From Gyrodactylus bullatarudis (taxonomy: Eukaryota > Platyhelminthes > Monogenea > Gyrodactylidea > Gyrodactylidae): a stretch of DNA of 64,000 nucleotides. Below are positions 1 through 10,339 of this stretch, piece by piece. The notes under the pieces were generated by a model. The model had not been told where the DNA came from and made no database searches. It was given only the letters and a program-made list of their open reading frames with translations. Made by a program: the position numbers and the translations under genes. Numbering within the stretch: the stretch's first letter is position 1; every line of letters begins with the position of its first letter. The DNA lies in assembly GCA_012064415.1 (NCBI GenBank), contig SSNU01000127.1:389152-453151 (forward strand), written 5' to 3'.

Positions 1-440
1 TTTATATAGAGCCCCATGGTCTCGAGTGAATCTTTAAGAAGGGAGAAATTATGGTTGATTTTTATTATATCTAAGGCATTTTTTACCTTGAAGACGAACT
101 TTAAGTCGTCAGCAAATTTAAAGAGGGCACCCTCAGTACCTTCTGGGAGCTGAATATCAGCGAAGCAAATATTGAAGAGAAGGGGACCGATAGAGGAACC
201 TTGGGGAACGCCCGAATTGATGCGTTCTAGACTACTGGTGGTATTATTAAATTCAACATATTGAACTCTATTACAGAGAAAAAACATAATAAGGTTAATA
301 ATATAGGGATCAATTTTATAATATATAAGTTTTTGTTTGATGAAAGAGAATTTGAGTTTGTCGAAGGCCTTTGAGATATCAAGGTAATGAATAATGATGT
401 AATAGTCGGATTTTAAAAGGGGAATGGAATAGTTCATGAA
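1..440 (-). mobile_element. Non-LTR retrotransposon (LINE) reverse-transcriptase fragment, cut by window edge
   Basis: Read on the minus strand, the segment is one open frame of about 146 codons running off the left edge. It contains reverse-transcriptase motif A (LDISKAFDKL), motif B (SGVPQGSSIGPLLFN) and the catalytic motif C (FADD), in the right order and spacing. This is the palm of a LINE-type RT that would copy element RNA at a nicked target site. No Met start lies inside, so the 5' part of the element is missing here: at about 440-449 coding homology stops and an unrelated dispersed repeat begins. The frame is uninterrupted, unlike the copy near 28 kb, so this copy may be younger. The clade (CR1/Jockey/RTE) cannot be decided from this fragment. 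Confidence 0.88.
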
Positions 441-448
441 GTCCATTT

Positions 449-660
449 GTCATTCGGTTTTAAAATCCAAAAAATTTAAATCGCCACTCAATTTTCAATG
501 AATTTTTAATACGCAATCACTAAAATCCGGTTTATCTTGGCCATTTAATAGATTTCTTAAGTTTTATCTTCAAAATTAGCTATCTTATCATTAAGAGGAC
601 CTTAATGCTAAATTTCGTTGTTTTATCATGTCTGTGGGATATTGTGGGGAAAATGGGCAA
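449..660 (+). repeat. Dispersed repeat R1, copy 1
   Basis: This stretch, starting TCATTCGGTTTTAAAA, matches 18811-19010 in the same orientation over about 200 bp with scattered mismatches. Shared blocks include AAATCGCC-CTCAATTTTCAA and TTTCGTTGTTTTATCATGTC. It abuts the LINE RT fragment. I see no coding capacity. It is probably a non-autonomous element or the untranslated end of one. Confidence 0.75.
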
Positions 661-799
661 TGACATAATGGAGAATGATTTTCATGCTTTAAAATTATGC
701 AAAACATGATCTGAGTATTAAAATTTATCAGAAAAGTAAGTCCTCTCGTGAGTTGTTCGGAGAAAAAATGATTTCACCCTAGCCTAATGATTACCATAA

Positions 800-885
800 A
801 TTGAAAGACATAGTAAAAGATGAAGAAATATAGAATAATATGCAAGCTGAAAAATCACCAAAACTCTTCAATAATTATTTTAAGT
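800..885 (-). mobile_element. Penelope-like element tail fragment
   Basis: The stretch containing GCTGAAAAATCACCAAAACT is the reverse complement of the untranslated 3' tail of the PLE copies at 49.5-50.2 kb and 52.5-53.4 kb (matching 53225-53310). No coding part is attached. It is a short, decayed relic. Confidence 0.6.
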
Positions 886-2512
886 AGCATAAATGGAGAT
901 ATCAATAGTTTTTTAATAAAGAATTTTTATTTAACCCTTACATCTAAATTGTCATCACAAGGGTTTTTGTATAAAACGGAATAATTCGAAACTGAGGCAA
1001 CATATTTTTCGAGTTTAATATATCTAGTTACTGCAGACTATCCCTGTTCAGATGATCATTTGATCTTGTAGATAGCTTCGTTCTACCTATGTAAGAAGCA
1101 CAATATAATCATTAAAATTTAAAAAAAATAAATAGTATGTATAAGTTTAGATAATTACTTCAAAGTAATAACACGTATGTATATTTAATTTAAATATTCT
1201 TTTGCATTTTTGATTGCAATGTCTCAAGCTCAAATATCATCCTAATTGATCTATAGACGAACTTTTGCAATTTGATTGATACTTTTATGACTATAATAAG
1301 GAATCTTAATAAAGCCCAATGAGTCAGGGAAAATTCGACAAAAATGCATCAACCATATTTTTTCACAAATCCAAAGATTTTGTTATTCTATACGTCTTTC
1401 TGCTGAAAGTGAATATGAAAGAAGGCTTTTTAAGGTGACTGGCTTATTCTTCAGAACTGTATGTCGTTCAATCCATAAATGTATTATATAATAATAATCA
1501 AGATATATAAAATCTTTACAAAATAATGGGAATTAATTAAAAAGCAATAAAATTCTCTCTTGGTTCGATGTCTTGTGTCTCCTTAAAATGAATAATTCAG
1601 TTTCATCTATAATTTTTTCACAGAGCTAACAGGTTATTTTTTATCCAAGATTATCTTGATATTTATTCTGACTTGTAGAAATACGAGAGAATATTTTAGC
1701 ACTTTGATAACACAAGATTTCTTCCGAAATATTCTAAATTTCGATTCAGACGTTACCCCCTTCAGTTCATCGTCTTCAAATCAGAAGAAGCCAATCATAG
1801 GATTTCATTTTGGAAATTTGGTCGTTATTATAGCCAACTTTCATTTTTACGAATTTCAACAAAGTATTGAACAATGAAATCTTGCATTCAAAGATTTTAA
1901 GGATCAAGAAAATCTGACCTTAAGAATTATTCGTAAAACTGCCAAATACAGTGACCTAATCGCATTTAAAGTTTCAATGTAAATTAAAAATTTTGCTTGT
2001 AAGCTATTAATTTAGTTTTCTTGTCATGGAGTTAAAAGAGATGGTAGATCCTTAATAATAGAAAATCATATTTAACATAACTTTTCATCTGATAATTTTC
2101 ATACGAAGCATATCTTTTGAAATATATATTCATTTAAACAAATTGATTTATTTTTTTTTCTAAAAATAAGTAAAAATTTTATGTTTTTATCTCCATCTTT
2201 ACTTGGTGACATTTTTACCTGGCACAAAAAAGACGAGTGAAGAAGAATTAAACAATTTTCTCTATAGAATTTTTTAACATTATAAACTCGAAATATATAT
2301 CTTTACATTCATAAATCTTTACAATTATATAAGTAAACATATATTATCTTATCACGACTTACTAATGAAGAGGTAGACTGACTTTTTACCACAAATACTT
2401 TAAAATATTATATTTCTACCCTGAATAATATTACTAAATGTATTCTCTTGTAAATGGATATTTATTATTATATTTTTGAATGAATTTAAAGTTTGAACTA
2501 ATATTATTGCTA
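886..2512. other. No gene recognised
   Basis: AT-rich sequence with only short open frames (the longest, 1656-1877, has no recognisable motif and low-complexity composition). I see no RNA gene or clear repeat boundary. Confidence 0.5.
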
Positions 2513-2773
2513 TCATACAATCCTGAATAATGCTAGAGTAAGTCGATAGGAAGAAGCCTCCCTATTAGGCCAACTTTCAACCTTATCTAGAACTGCCGAG
2601 GGGATGCTAGTCTCTAATGAGACTTCTGCTTATATTTAACTTACAGAAGCTCTAGTTGAACCTCAATTCACTAACTCAATGAAACTCGGCAGTTCCAGAT
2701 ATAGCTGAAAGTTGGCTAATAGGGAGGCTTCTTCCTATCGACATACTCTAGCATTATTCAGGATTTTATGATA
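2513..2773. repeat. Foldback element IR1 (about 87-bp inverted arms)
   Basis: The arms 2513-2599 and 2685-2773 are near-perfect reverse complements, sharing CCTGAATAATGCTAGAG and GAAGAAGCCTCCCTATTA. They enclose an 85-bp spacer. There is no open frame, so this is a MITE-like or foldback element able to form a long hairpin. Confidence 0.9.
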
Positions 2774-2842
2774 GTAAATAACAAGCAGAAGGCTCATTAG
2801 AGTCTAGCAAAGCTCAATGTTGAATAAATAAGTTTGGTATTA

Positions 2843-3404
2843 GTAACCTTGTAGGTGGGAGATTTATTTATGCTTACTACTTACTTGGACAAAATTTTGC
2901 AAAATTACTTAAATCGCTCATCGATATGAAAAAACTAATCTTCAAGTATTTAAATATAATCTCACCAAATTCCGCTTCAAAATACCTTTCCATGCTTCTG
3001 GAATAAGATTTAAAAAATTGTGAAACTTTTTAAATTTAAAACGTTTTTTGACCTATCAAAATTGTAATATTCATGAAAAATAAGAGAAATTTCGTTTTGA
3101 ACTATTTAACTAAACAATTTCATTAGTATTTAAGTCATTCTTACAACTTTATGTAAAGAAATAATGTGAATTCAAGTTAAAATTATGAATATAAAACAAT
3201 AAACAAACGTTGTAAATTAAAAAAGTTTCACAATTTTTTAAATCTTATTCCAGAAGCATGGAAAGGTATTTTGAAGCGAAATTTGGTGAGATTATATTTA
3301 AATTGAAGATTAGTTTTTTCATATCGATGAGCGATTTAAGTAATTTTGCAAAATTTTGTCCAAGTAAGTAATAAGCATAAATAAATCTCCCACCTACAAG
3401 GTTA
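2843..3404. repeat. Foldback element IR2 (about 190-bp inverted arms)
   Basis: The left arm 2843-3036 and right arm 3215-3404 are almost exact inverted copies, ending in ACCTTGTAGGTGGGAGATTT and its complement. The spacer is about 180 bp. The high arm identity indicates recent insertion or gene conversion. It has no coding potential. Confidence 0.92.
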
Positions 3405-3408
3405 ATCT

Positions 3409-3560
3409 GGGTCGGACTAAGTGGTTGAGTGCTTGCCCAGCGAACATAATACCTAAATAATAGGTTTGATTCTGGGAGCAGGCGTAAGGCTTACCGACGA
3501 TCCCTAGTGAGGGTGAAACTATTGTATAGGTTATTGCTCAGCCTTTGGATTTTATTGTAA
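3409..3560 (+). repeat. tRNA-derived SINE-like unit
   Basis: Immediately right of IR2 is a tRNA-like head with an A-box-like TAAGTGGTTGAGTGC and, about 45 bp on, a B-box-like GGTTTGATTCTG. These resemble an RNA polymerase III internal promoter. No cloverleaf with a proper acceptor stem and no CCA context is visible, so it is called a SINE head rather than a tRNA gene. Confidence 0.55.
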
Positions 3561-3689
3561 GTTTCATTTAGTTAGTTATTTGAGGTTCAACTAGAGCTGT
3601 TGTAAGCGTTTTCTAGATAAGGCTAGTTGACATGATGAGGAGAATTTTCTATTTTTACATTAGCGTCAATATATTTTAGATAATTATAA

Positions 3690-3850
3690 TTCAAGTACAT
3701 CGAAATCTAACTTGGCTTCTCACACCGAGATGTTAGAAATCGGACAAGCAAGTGTAAGCTTAAGCGTTTCGTCATTGAAACTATAGCCGAAATTCAAACT
3801 CGGAGTCTTCAACCCTACTAACTACTAGGCCAGATCCCCTGTTCATCTCT
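3690..3850 (-). repeat. Second tRNA-derived SINE-like unit, opposite strand
   Basis: On the minus strand, TGGCCTAGTAGTTAGTAGGG (A-box-like) is followed by GAGTTTGAATTTCGG (B-box-like). The sequence differs from the unit at 3409, so it is probably a different SINE family. No complete cloverleaf is seen. Confidence 0.5.
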
Positions 3851-3860
3851 TATTACTCAC

Positions 3861-6800
3861 TCACATGTCCTATTTCTAACTTCTAAGCTTGAAAAGTTAG
3901 ATTTCAATGGATCAGATTTTTTTACTATGGTATTACAGTAGTAAATTCAGACCATCATTTAATGTCGGAAGAGTCAATTAATATAACTGGTAAAATTTAT
4001 TTTATTTATCCCAAAGAAATATTTTTCTGAGCAGATGCTTTTTGAACTTTGATTTGAAAACTTTTGTTGAATTTGGAAGATGATTAAAACTCGTTAATCT
4101 AGATAAGAGAAAAAAGGAAATGTAATTCTGAAGATTTAATGTGTGTCAAAAATTTGATTTGAAATATGCCATAATTTCTTATCGTGTAAGTGGGTCTCAT
4201 GATCTTGATTCCTTGATGAAAAATTGAGAATTTTGTAAAAATCAAAAATTCTTATCTTCGTATTGACTAGGTGTTGTTCACAAGTTCATTGATCTTTGGG
4301 TCTTCTTAACACAAAGTTATTTAACATTCGTAAATGTTTTTAAAGAGACGTATAAAATATTTCTTTTACAGTTTGATTGTCCTCTTTCGTCCTTTCCATA
4401 AGCACACAAGAAGGAATGGTTTTTTCAGGCAAGAGAAACTTTTCACACCATAACTAATTGAATATTATTAGTTGGGAGGAGTGGAATATGAATGTTTTAT
4501 CTCAGAGAAACCATTCAACTTTCTAAAAAGTAAAAAAAGTGTTTTAAAAAATATGCCAATCAAGTTACATGTTTTCTTGTCGCTTTTATTTAAGAATAAA
4601 AAAATAAAGCTTACTAATACAAGTTTAATCAGATCAATTGAATTCAGGTAAATCGACATTCTCTTCTTCTAATATAGTAGTATACAGAATTTTTAAAGAA
4701 GAAGAAAACTCGTAAAAGAAACGATTAAGAACGCTAAACAAAACGAATTCTAGAGTGATCATTATCACTCTGTATTATATGTCGTTTTAATGAAGGAAGT
4801 ATTCTGTAAGAAATAATAATAATTCTATCGAAAAAATAATAAAATTTATATCATGTAGCATGTAGCATATAAATAAACCAAGAGAGAGAGAGATATGAAA
4901 CAAAAGAATACTCTTCAAAAAGAGTTGTATGTCAAAGAAATTACATTAGTTATTACAATTATTATAAGCAGTAAAAATTATCTCTTTTAGCTATAGTTAT
5001 ATTAACATGTAAATTTCTTTTACATCAAATAAAAATTATCAACAAAATGTACAGGGAAGCAAGAAGATAGTCTAACAATAGAAACCTCAAAATATATATA
5101 TTTTTAAAATATACTATTTCGTGAATGAATCCTTCGAAAGGTGGTGATAAAAGCTGATATATTTTTGTTTGCATATAAAGAAATCTAGGTACTTTTAAAG
5201 CAACTTTTAAAAAGGGAAATTATTTTTAAAAGTATCAATGTTCTAATTCTACATTTTTGTTTGTGTAACCAATGAGTCAAAGATATTTTTTTACTCAAAT
5301 CGCTTACTTCATGTCATAAGTAGTGTTATAAGTAGGCCGGTAAAATTTTTCGACATTTTTTACTTCACGAAATCGACATAAAATCGACATCGTTTTCAAG
5401 GTAAATAACGACGAAATGGACCTTTCAAAAATATTGTAATTTAGTTAAACGATTATAAAATTGCTCTTTTAGATTGCCTGTCTTGAATAATTCGTTCTTT
5501 TTTAGAACGTTTCTGAGCATAGAGAAAGACCACTTTATTGTAGGCATCACTTATGTCGGTAAATTAACAAAAAAGAAGTTTCTTAATTTTCATTGAATGA
5601 ATTCGAAAATAAGGAGTTTTTGAAAATAATTTTTTACGGTACCAGTAATTGATCTGAAGGATTCTTACAGTTATGGATTAAATTATCGACTGATTAATGA
5701 TTTTCGACATTTATCGACATTTTATCTCACTTATGAAAAAGGATTACTGGAAATCTTAACGTGATAAAAATTTGCTTAATTTGATTTCGGCCATTTCTTT
5801 CATGATAGAAGCTAAAATATTAATTCTCCTAATCATTTTCAATTTAGTATTTGTGGAATAAGTCTAACGGATCAACTATTTCTATCAAAAACCTGTAAAT
5901 CTTCGATGTCAACTTGAAAGTGATAAGATCAAATTTAAGAGATTTATGAAAAAATATGTAACTTTGACACTATCACTGCCAAAAAGTCTCAGAGATGGAG
6001 ATGGTAAAATTTCGTTTTCAACTACAACTTACTTAAATTCAATAGGAAATCGAATTTATTAGATGGGATCAAAAGAATTCCCATTAGAAACTCAATTAGA
6101 ATATTAGTTTTAAATCAATTTTGAGTCTTTTTCTTCATTAATTTTGTCATCGTCTCGATAGGGTTAATAGAAGTATTTAGATTAGGGTTATAACTGGTTT
6201 TTGTTTTTTTTTCTTTTTAAGTTACTTTGAACGAAATTTTAAAAATTGTGTAATTTTTTTTAATAAGAAAGAGTATAAGTTGAAAATTTTCCTTTCTAAT
6301 GTGAAGTATATCGATTATTAATATTAATTGCCTATATATTCAAATTATCCCTCGAATAGGTGAAACTAAACTGCTAAAACCAAACCATTGACTTATTTTA
6401 CAATATGGAGAATCTTTGAAAACTATTCATTGAAAGCTTCTTTTAATCTATCCGAATTTTCGACAGAATAGAAACAAATTAAAATAAACCTTGAAATAAG
6501 AACAAAAGAAGAAAAACTAAAGAAAATGAAAGATTATGTTAATTGACATGATATATACTTTTTCTCTAGATCTTTAAGATAGAAAAAAATATTTTTCTAA
6601 AATATCCCAACATTGAAATATGTATTTAAACATCAAAAGAATTACTTATGATAAGAATCCATTAGTATCAAGCTAAAAGGGTTAAATATTTCTACATAAG
6701 AGGCATTTTGTTGATTGTCAGAAGAGGCGACTAAACTAATCGAAATTGACCTCGGTTCCGATATTTGCCAAGCAGCTGACATGGCCAAGTATCGTTGGTG

Positions 6801-7055
6801 GCTCGCGACGGTTAATTTAAACCAGACCCAACTCTGCAAACTTAAACTTGCTGCCTTTATAGTAGTGATTAGATAATGGTTACATAGAAAGAACATTTTT
6901 GCTGAACCAAGTTCTGAGAAAAACCATTCAAAGGCACACTAAAACCTTTTGAACTATTTCAATGAAATCGCATCAAATATCAGAGAAAAACTATACTTAA
7001 ACTGAGATAATTCAAAATAAAATTTCGGGGCTCTGTTTTTCCGTCGTGAATATAT
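3861..7055. other. No gene recognised; one GC-richer island at about 6700-6860
   Basis: AT-rich sequence without a supportable gene. It contains a (GA)n microsatellite near 4882 and a fragment of the abundant foldback family near 4200-4270 (CCTTGATGAAAAATTGAG). The stretch 6700-6860 is clearly less AT-rich than its surroundings. It is open on the plus strand for about 45 codons (containing CQAADMAKYRWWLATVN) and on the minus strand for 84 codons. I recognise neither product; it may be a transposase or viral-like relic. Confidence 0.4.
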
Positions 7056-7059
7056 CTTG

Positions 7060-7400
7060 ATTATTCAACATGGGTAAAATTTTAGTGAAAATTTAAACCC
7101 CAAATCTCAATATGATATAAACAAAATTTTGAATTTTTTTTGATTGACTAAAAAATGATCTAAAATTAGTTAATTAATAAAATTCATTTAAACTTAAGTC
7201 AACATTAGTATTCTCAGTCATTGGCCATCCAAATGTTCCAACAGTGATTTAGAATCTCGCATGAGATGCATTAAAAGAAGTAAGGCAAGTAAAATTATTT
7301 CAAAAATATCCCAAATATTATATTAACAAAATCATTGGCGGTTTCAGTTATTTCACAAATATTCATCCGAGTCTGTGGATCATTCTGTGTCCAATTCGAT
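7060..7400. repeat. Repeat family with GGCGGTT signature, copy 1
   Basis: The right part carries GGCGGTTTCAGTTATTTCAC followed by ATTCATCCGAGTCT. The same block recurs at about 14864-14895 and 21871-21905. At 14.5 kb the block sits in an inverted repeat. This copy is more decayed. Confidence 0.55.
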
Positions 7401-8185
7401 TAAAGTTAAGCATGGACAAAAATTTACTTGTAAAAAGTACAGCCTAAATTCATTATTAAATAAATACATTTATTCTCCATAAAATAATAATATTACCTAG
7501 GTGACTAAATAATTTTTCAAATGAATTAAACAGACTTATTCGATTTGGATTTCTGCTGAGTGCATAAAATGTTTGTGGTATGGAAATGTAAAATTATTTT
7601 GCATTTTGAATTAACAAGTTTTAATGATTATTTTAGAAACTGCATCAAATTAATAATAAAAATTCCTTTTTGTTAAAAATATTTGTCGATGAAAACAGCT
7701 TATTCACAGTGATATAGAATGGAAGAACCAAATTTCTCTTCTATTCTATAATGGGATCTGAAAGAATTTAACCCTCTCGTACCCACAGTAAATTCTAATG
7801 AAATTTCTTAGGGAAGAATATTCTTTGTAAGTTTGAAGTGCGATGGTTGATTGTCAAAGATTTCGCAAAGATATTTTGGAAAATTTTTAATATTCAAAAA
7901 GGGATATTTGCAAAATTGGTGACTCGGACCTTCCCATTTTTTCTATTTCTATGGTTTGTTAAATTAGATTCAATCTCTTTAATCGGTCAAGTCACCTTCA
8001 ACTAATTCGACTTTTTGGCTGGAAAAATTGAGATTTTTGAAAAGAACATGAATTCTCAACATCTTATCGACCAACATTACAAAATAATCTTAATAGGATT
8101 ACAAGGTCTAAAAAATTATCAGATATTTGGTTTTAGACAAGCATCAAAAAGTTTTTATTGGTACAAAGGTTTCTTCAAGTTTTCT

Positions 8186-8227
8186 ATGATGTAATAACTC
8201 TATTACATCATAGAGTTATTACATCAT
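8186..8227. repeat. Perfect 16-bp-arm hairpin just upstream of the short LIM gene
   Basis: ATGATGTAATAACTCT (8186-8201) and its exact reverse complement (8212-8227) flank a 10-nt loop, ATTACATCAT. The loop is itself complementary to part of either arm, so two alternative foldings exist. It lies about 60 bp before the start codon at 8288. Confidence 0.85.
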
Positions 8228-8287
8228 CTCAAATTTAATAACTCGAGAGAATAGAAATATCAGATCAGATATCAAACTTGTTCAAGA

Positions 8288-8587
8288 ATGCCAGACAAGT
8301 GCAGTAAGTGTGAAAAGAGTTTGGCTGGTCAAAAGAATGCCTCCCGAGATGGTAAACTGTTTTGCATTGCTTGCTTTAACACATGGTCCTCTTTAACTTG
8401 TGACTCCTGCAAGAAACCCATAATAGATCTTGATGAAACCAAGTATATTACAGACGACAATAAAAGTTGGCATTTAGGATGTCTCAAATGCTCCAAGTGC
8501 TCTGAAAGCCTACTTGGTAAAACGAGAATACTCTGCAGAAAAGGGACCTTTACATGTGAAAACTGCATGGAATTCAATGTATATTGA
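8288..8587 (+). CDS. Short LIM protein (1.5 LIM domains), contracted paralogue of the adjacent FHL-type gene
   Basis: This is a 99-residue intact frame. Residues 1-14 match the N-terminal half-LIM of the gene at 9420 (CxxC at 5-8). From about residue 9 the sequence instead matches the second half of LIM3 of that gene (RDGKLFCIAC, Cys 26 and 29). It then runs into a complete LIM4-like finger (TCDSCKK, ...WHLGC...CSKC...C..C). The switch occurs inside the shared KxLAG segment, so the gene looks like an internal-deletion product that fused the first half-finger to the end of LIM3 in frame. All zinc ligands of the remaining finger are kept. The 5' flank (atatcagatcaga ... tcaagaATGcc) and the 3' flank (cagaaataaacagaaaaa) also match the full-length gene, showing DNA-level duplication. 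It could be a functional microprotein or a decaying copy. No intron is seen. Confidence 0.7.
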   Translation: MPDKCSKCEKSLAGQKNASRDGKLFCIACFNTWSSLTCDSCKKPIIDLDETKYITDDNKSWHLGCLKCSKCSESLLGKTRILCRKGTFTCENCMEFNVY

Positions 8588-9419
8588 TCACCATGCCAAT
8601 CCAACTCAGAAATAAACAGAAAAATTATGAATCTGATTGATATGAAGATTATTTTCACAAAATATATAAATTATAATGAGAAACATCTTTTACATTCAAT
8701 TTGAGAGAAGAAAAGGTCTTTATGTCGCCTCTGTAGAATTTGAATTTTATCCAAAATTGGAGTTGAGAAATTTTGTTTTTTAATTTAATCTCGACCCCCA
8801 TGGAATCCTGTAAAAAAATTTGCACTAAAACGATTTGTACGTCAAGTTGCCAAACCGAGCTAAGCTCTCCGACTGACTCTTTTAGACTTGGAATAGAAAT
8901 GAAAAAGTCTACCTTCATTAAATCTTCCCCTATAGTCAGCTCTAACCGCCAAGGATTACACTTGAATAATCGGGAATTTGGCAATATCTAATAGATGTAA
9001 AAATATATTTTAACAGCTCAATTGAAAAACCAAAGTTTAAATTAATTCAAAAATGAACTCACGAATAAATTAATGTAACCTGTTATTTTTATCAAAGTTT
9101 TTTTCTTGTCTGATTGATTTTTCAAAAGCCTTCTAACCTACAGAAATGTTTAGAATGAGGTGTAAAACGCGCTTCCCGAGAATTTCAAAAAATTTGCTTA
9201 GAAATCTTAAAAATTTGAAACTTGATAACTAAATTGTTAAAAATGTAAAATGATTGAGTAAATCTTTTTTATATCGTCAAAATATGAGCTCACTGTTGAT
9301 TAACTTCATTGGAAAATAGAATCTTTCATTTTCTACTTTGGTGATGAAATAATTGATTAGATTGATTTATATAATTTGTATTATATATCAGATCAGAGAC
9401 AAGTAAAACTTGATCAAGA
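8588..9419. other. Intergenic spacer between LIM genes
   Basis: Open frames of 72-109 codons exist on both strands (8655-8984 minus, 8773-8991 plus) but they overlap each other and show no domain. The stretch includes segments (near 8697 and 8790) that recur in scrambled order at 10.6-11.3 kb. Just before the next gene, 9386-9420 repeats the 5' flank of the short LIM gene. Confidence 0.5.
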
Positions 9420-10289
9420 ATGCCTGAAAAGTGTAGTAGATGTGAAAAGATTTTGGCTGGACTAGAATATATTGAGCGTCAAGATTGTTTTTACTGCATC
9501 GATTGCTTTGAGAAATACTTGGCAAACACCTGTAAACTCTGCAAGCGTATTATTAAGGCCAACTGTGAAGAGCTCACATCAAGGGATTTTCATTGGCACA
9601 AGGAATGCTTCAATTGTTCATATTGTAAAAATTCTATAGTTGATAAGCCTTTCCTATTAGAGGATGGCGAAATATTTTGCGAAGAATGTCACGAACAGAA
9701 ATTCGGCCAAAATTGCGAAATCTGCAAGCTGATCCTGAAGAAGAACGATAATATTTTTAGCTATGACGGGAAAATATTTCATAATAAATGTTTTGTTTGT
9801 TTCGAATGTAAGGAGCCGATTGATGACAAGAAATTTGTGCTCAAGGATAAAAAACCAATCTGTATTAAATGCCATGATGAAAAGTACACTAAAAAGTGCA
9901 AAAAATGCAAATCACCTATAAAAGATGGGGGAGTAACCTATGATGGAGAGGCATACCACAAGACTTGTTTCCTATGTAAGAATTGCAAAAAGACTTTGGC
10001 TGGTGAAAAGTTTGCCACCAGGGATGGTAAACAATTTTGCACTGACTGCTATACCGCTTTGTTTTCTTTAACCTGTGATTCCTGCAAGAAACTCATCATA
10101 GATCTCGATGAAACCAGGTATATCACAGAGAAGGATAAAAGTTGGCATTTAGAATGCCTGAGCTGCTTCATGTGCTCGGAAAGCCTAGTCGATAAAACAG
10201 GAATCGTCTGCAAAGATGGTATTTTTATATGTGGAAAATGCTTGGAATCCAAACCTGCTAAACAACATTCCAATACAGCTCAGAAATAA
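9420..10289 (+). CDS. Four-and-a-half LIM domain (FHL-type) protein
   Basis: This 289-residue protein has the exact FHL architecture and length: an N-terminal half-LIM (Cys 5, 8, 26, 29) and four full LIM double zinc fingers at about 38-90, 99-151, 160-210 and 219-276. Each opens with CxxC and carries the central W/F-H-xx-C and CxxC ligands; one example is WHKECFNC in LIM1. FHL proteins are cytoplasmic or nuclear adaptors that bind muscle and cytoskeletal proteins and transcription factors; they have no enzymatic activity. The start is chosen because MPEKCSRC aligns with FHL N-termini. The gene has no intron, unlike most other multi-finger genes here, which suggests a retrocopy origin or intron loss. 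A contracted copy lies upstream and debris of another lies downstream. The C-terminal tail after LIM4 is only a dozen polar residues. The family call is firm; orthology to a specific FHL is not resolved. Confidence 0.95.
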   Translation: MPEKCSRCEKILAGLEYIERQDCFYCIDCFEKYLANTCKLCKRIIKANCEELTSRDFHWHKECFNCSYCKNSIVDKPFLLEDGEIFCEECHEQKFGQNCEICKLILKKNDNIFSYDGKIFHNKCFVCFECKEPIDDKKFVLKDKKPICIKCHDEKYTKKCKKCKSPIKDGGVTYDGEAYHKTCFLCKNCKKTLAGEKFATRDGKQFCTDCYTALFSLTCDSCKKLIIDLDETRYITEKDKSWHLECLSCFMCSESLVDKTGIVCKDGIFICGKCLESKPAKQHSNTAQK

Positions 10290-10339
10290 ACAGAAAAAAT
10301 ATGTTTTTCACAAAATATAATGAGATACATCTTTTACAT

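Noticed and set aside
2513..3404. CRISPR-like or regulatory repeat array
   Set aside because: The repeats are paired inverted arms, not regularly spaced direct repeats, and the genome is eukaryotic.
3420..3490. tRNA gene
   Set aside because: A- and B-box-like blocks are present, but no acceptor stem, anticodon arm or T-arm pairing could be drawn; a SINE head is more consistent.
8329..8658. 109-residue ORF antisense to the short LIM gene
   Set aside because: Shadow of the LIM coding frame; the sense strand has clear zinc-finger codons. The antisense frame 10049-10273 is rejected for the same reason.
8655..8984. 109-residue minus-strand ORF
   Set aside because: It overlaps another frame on the plus strand, lies in LIM-locus spacer duplicated elsewhere, and shows no domain.
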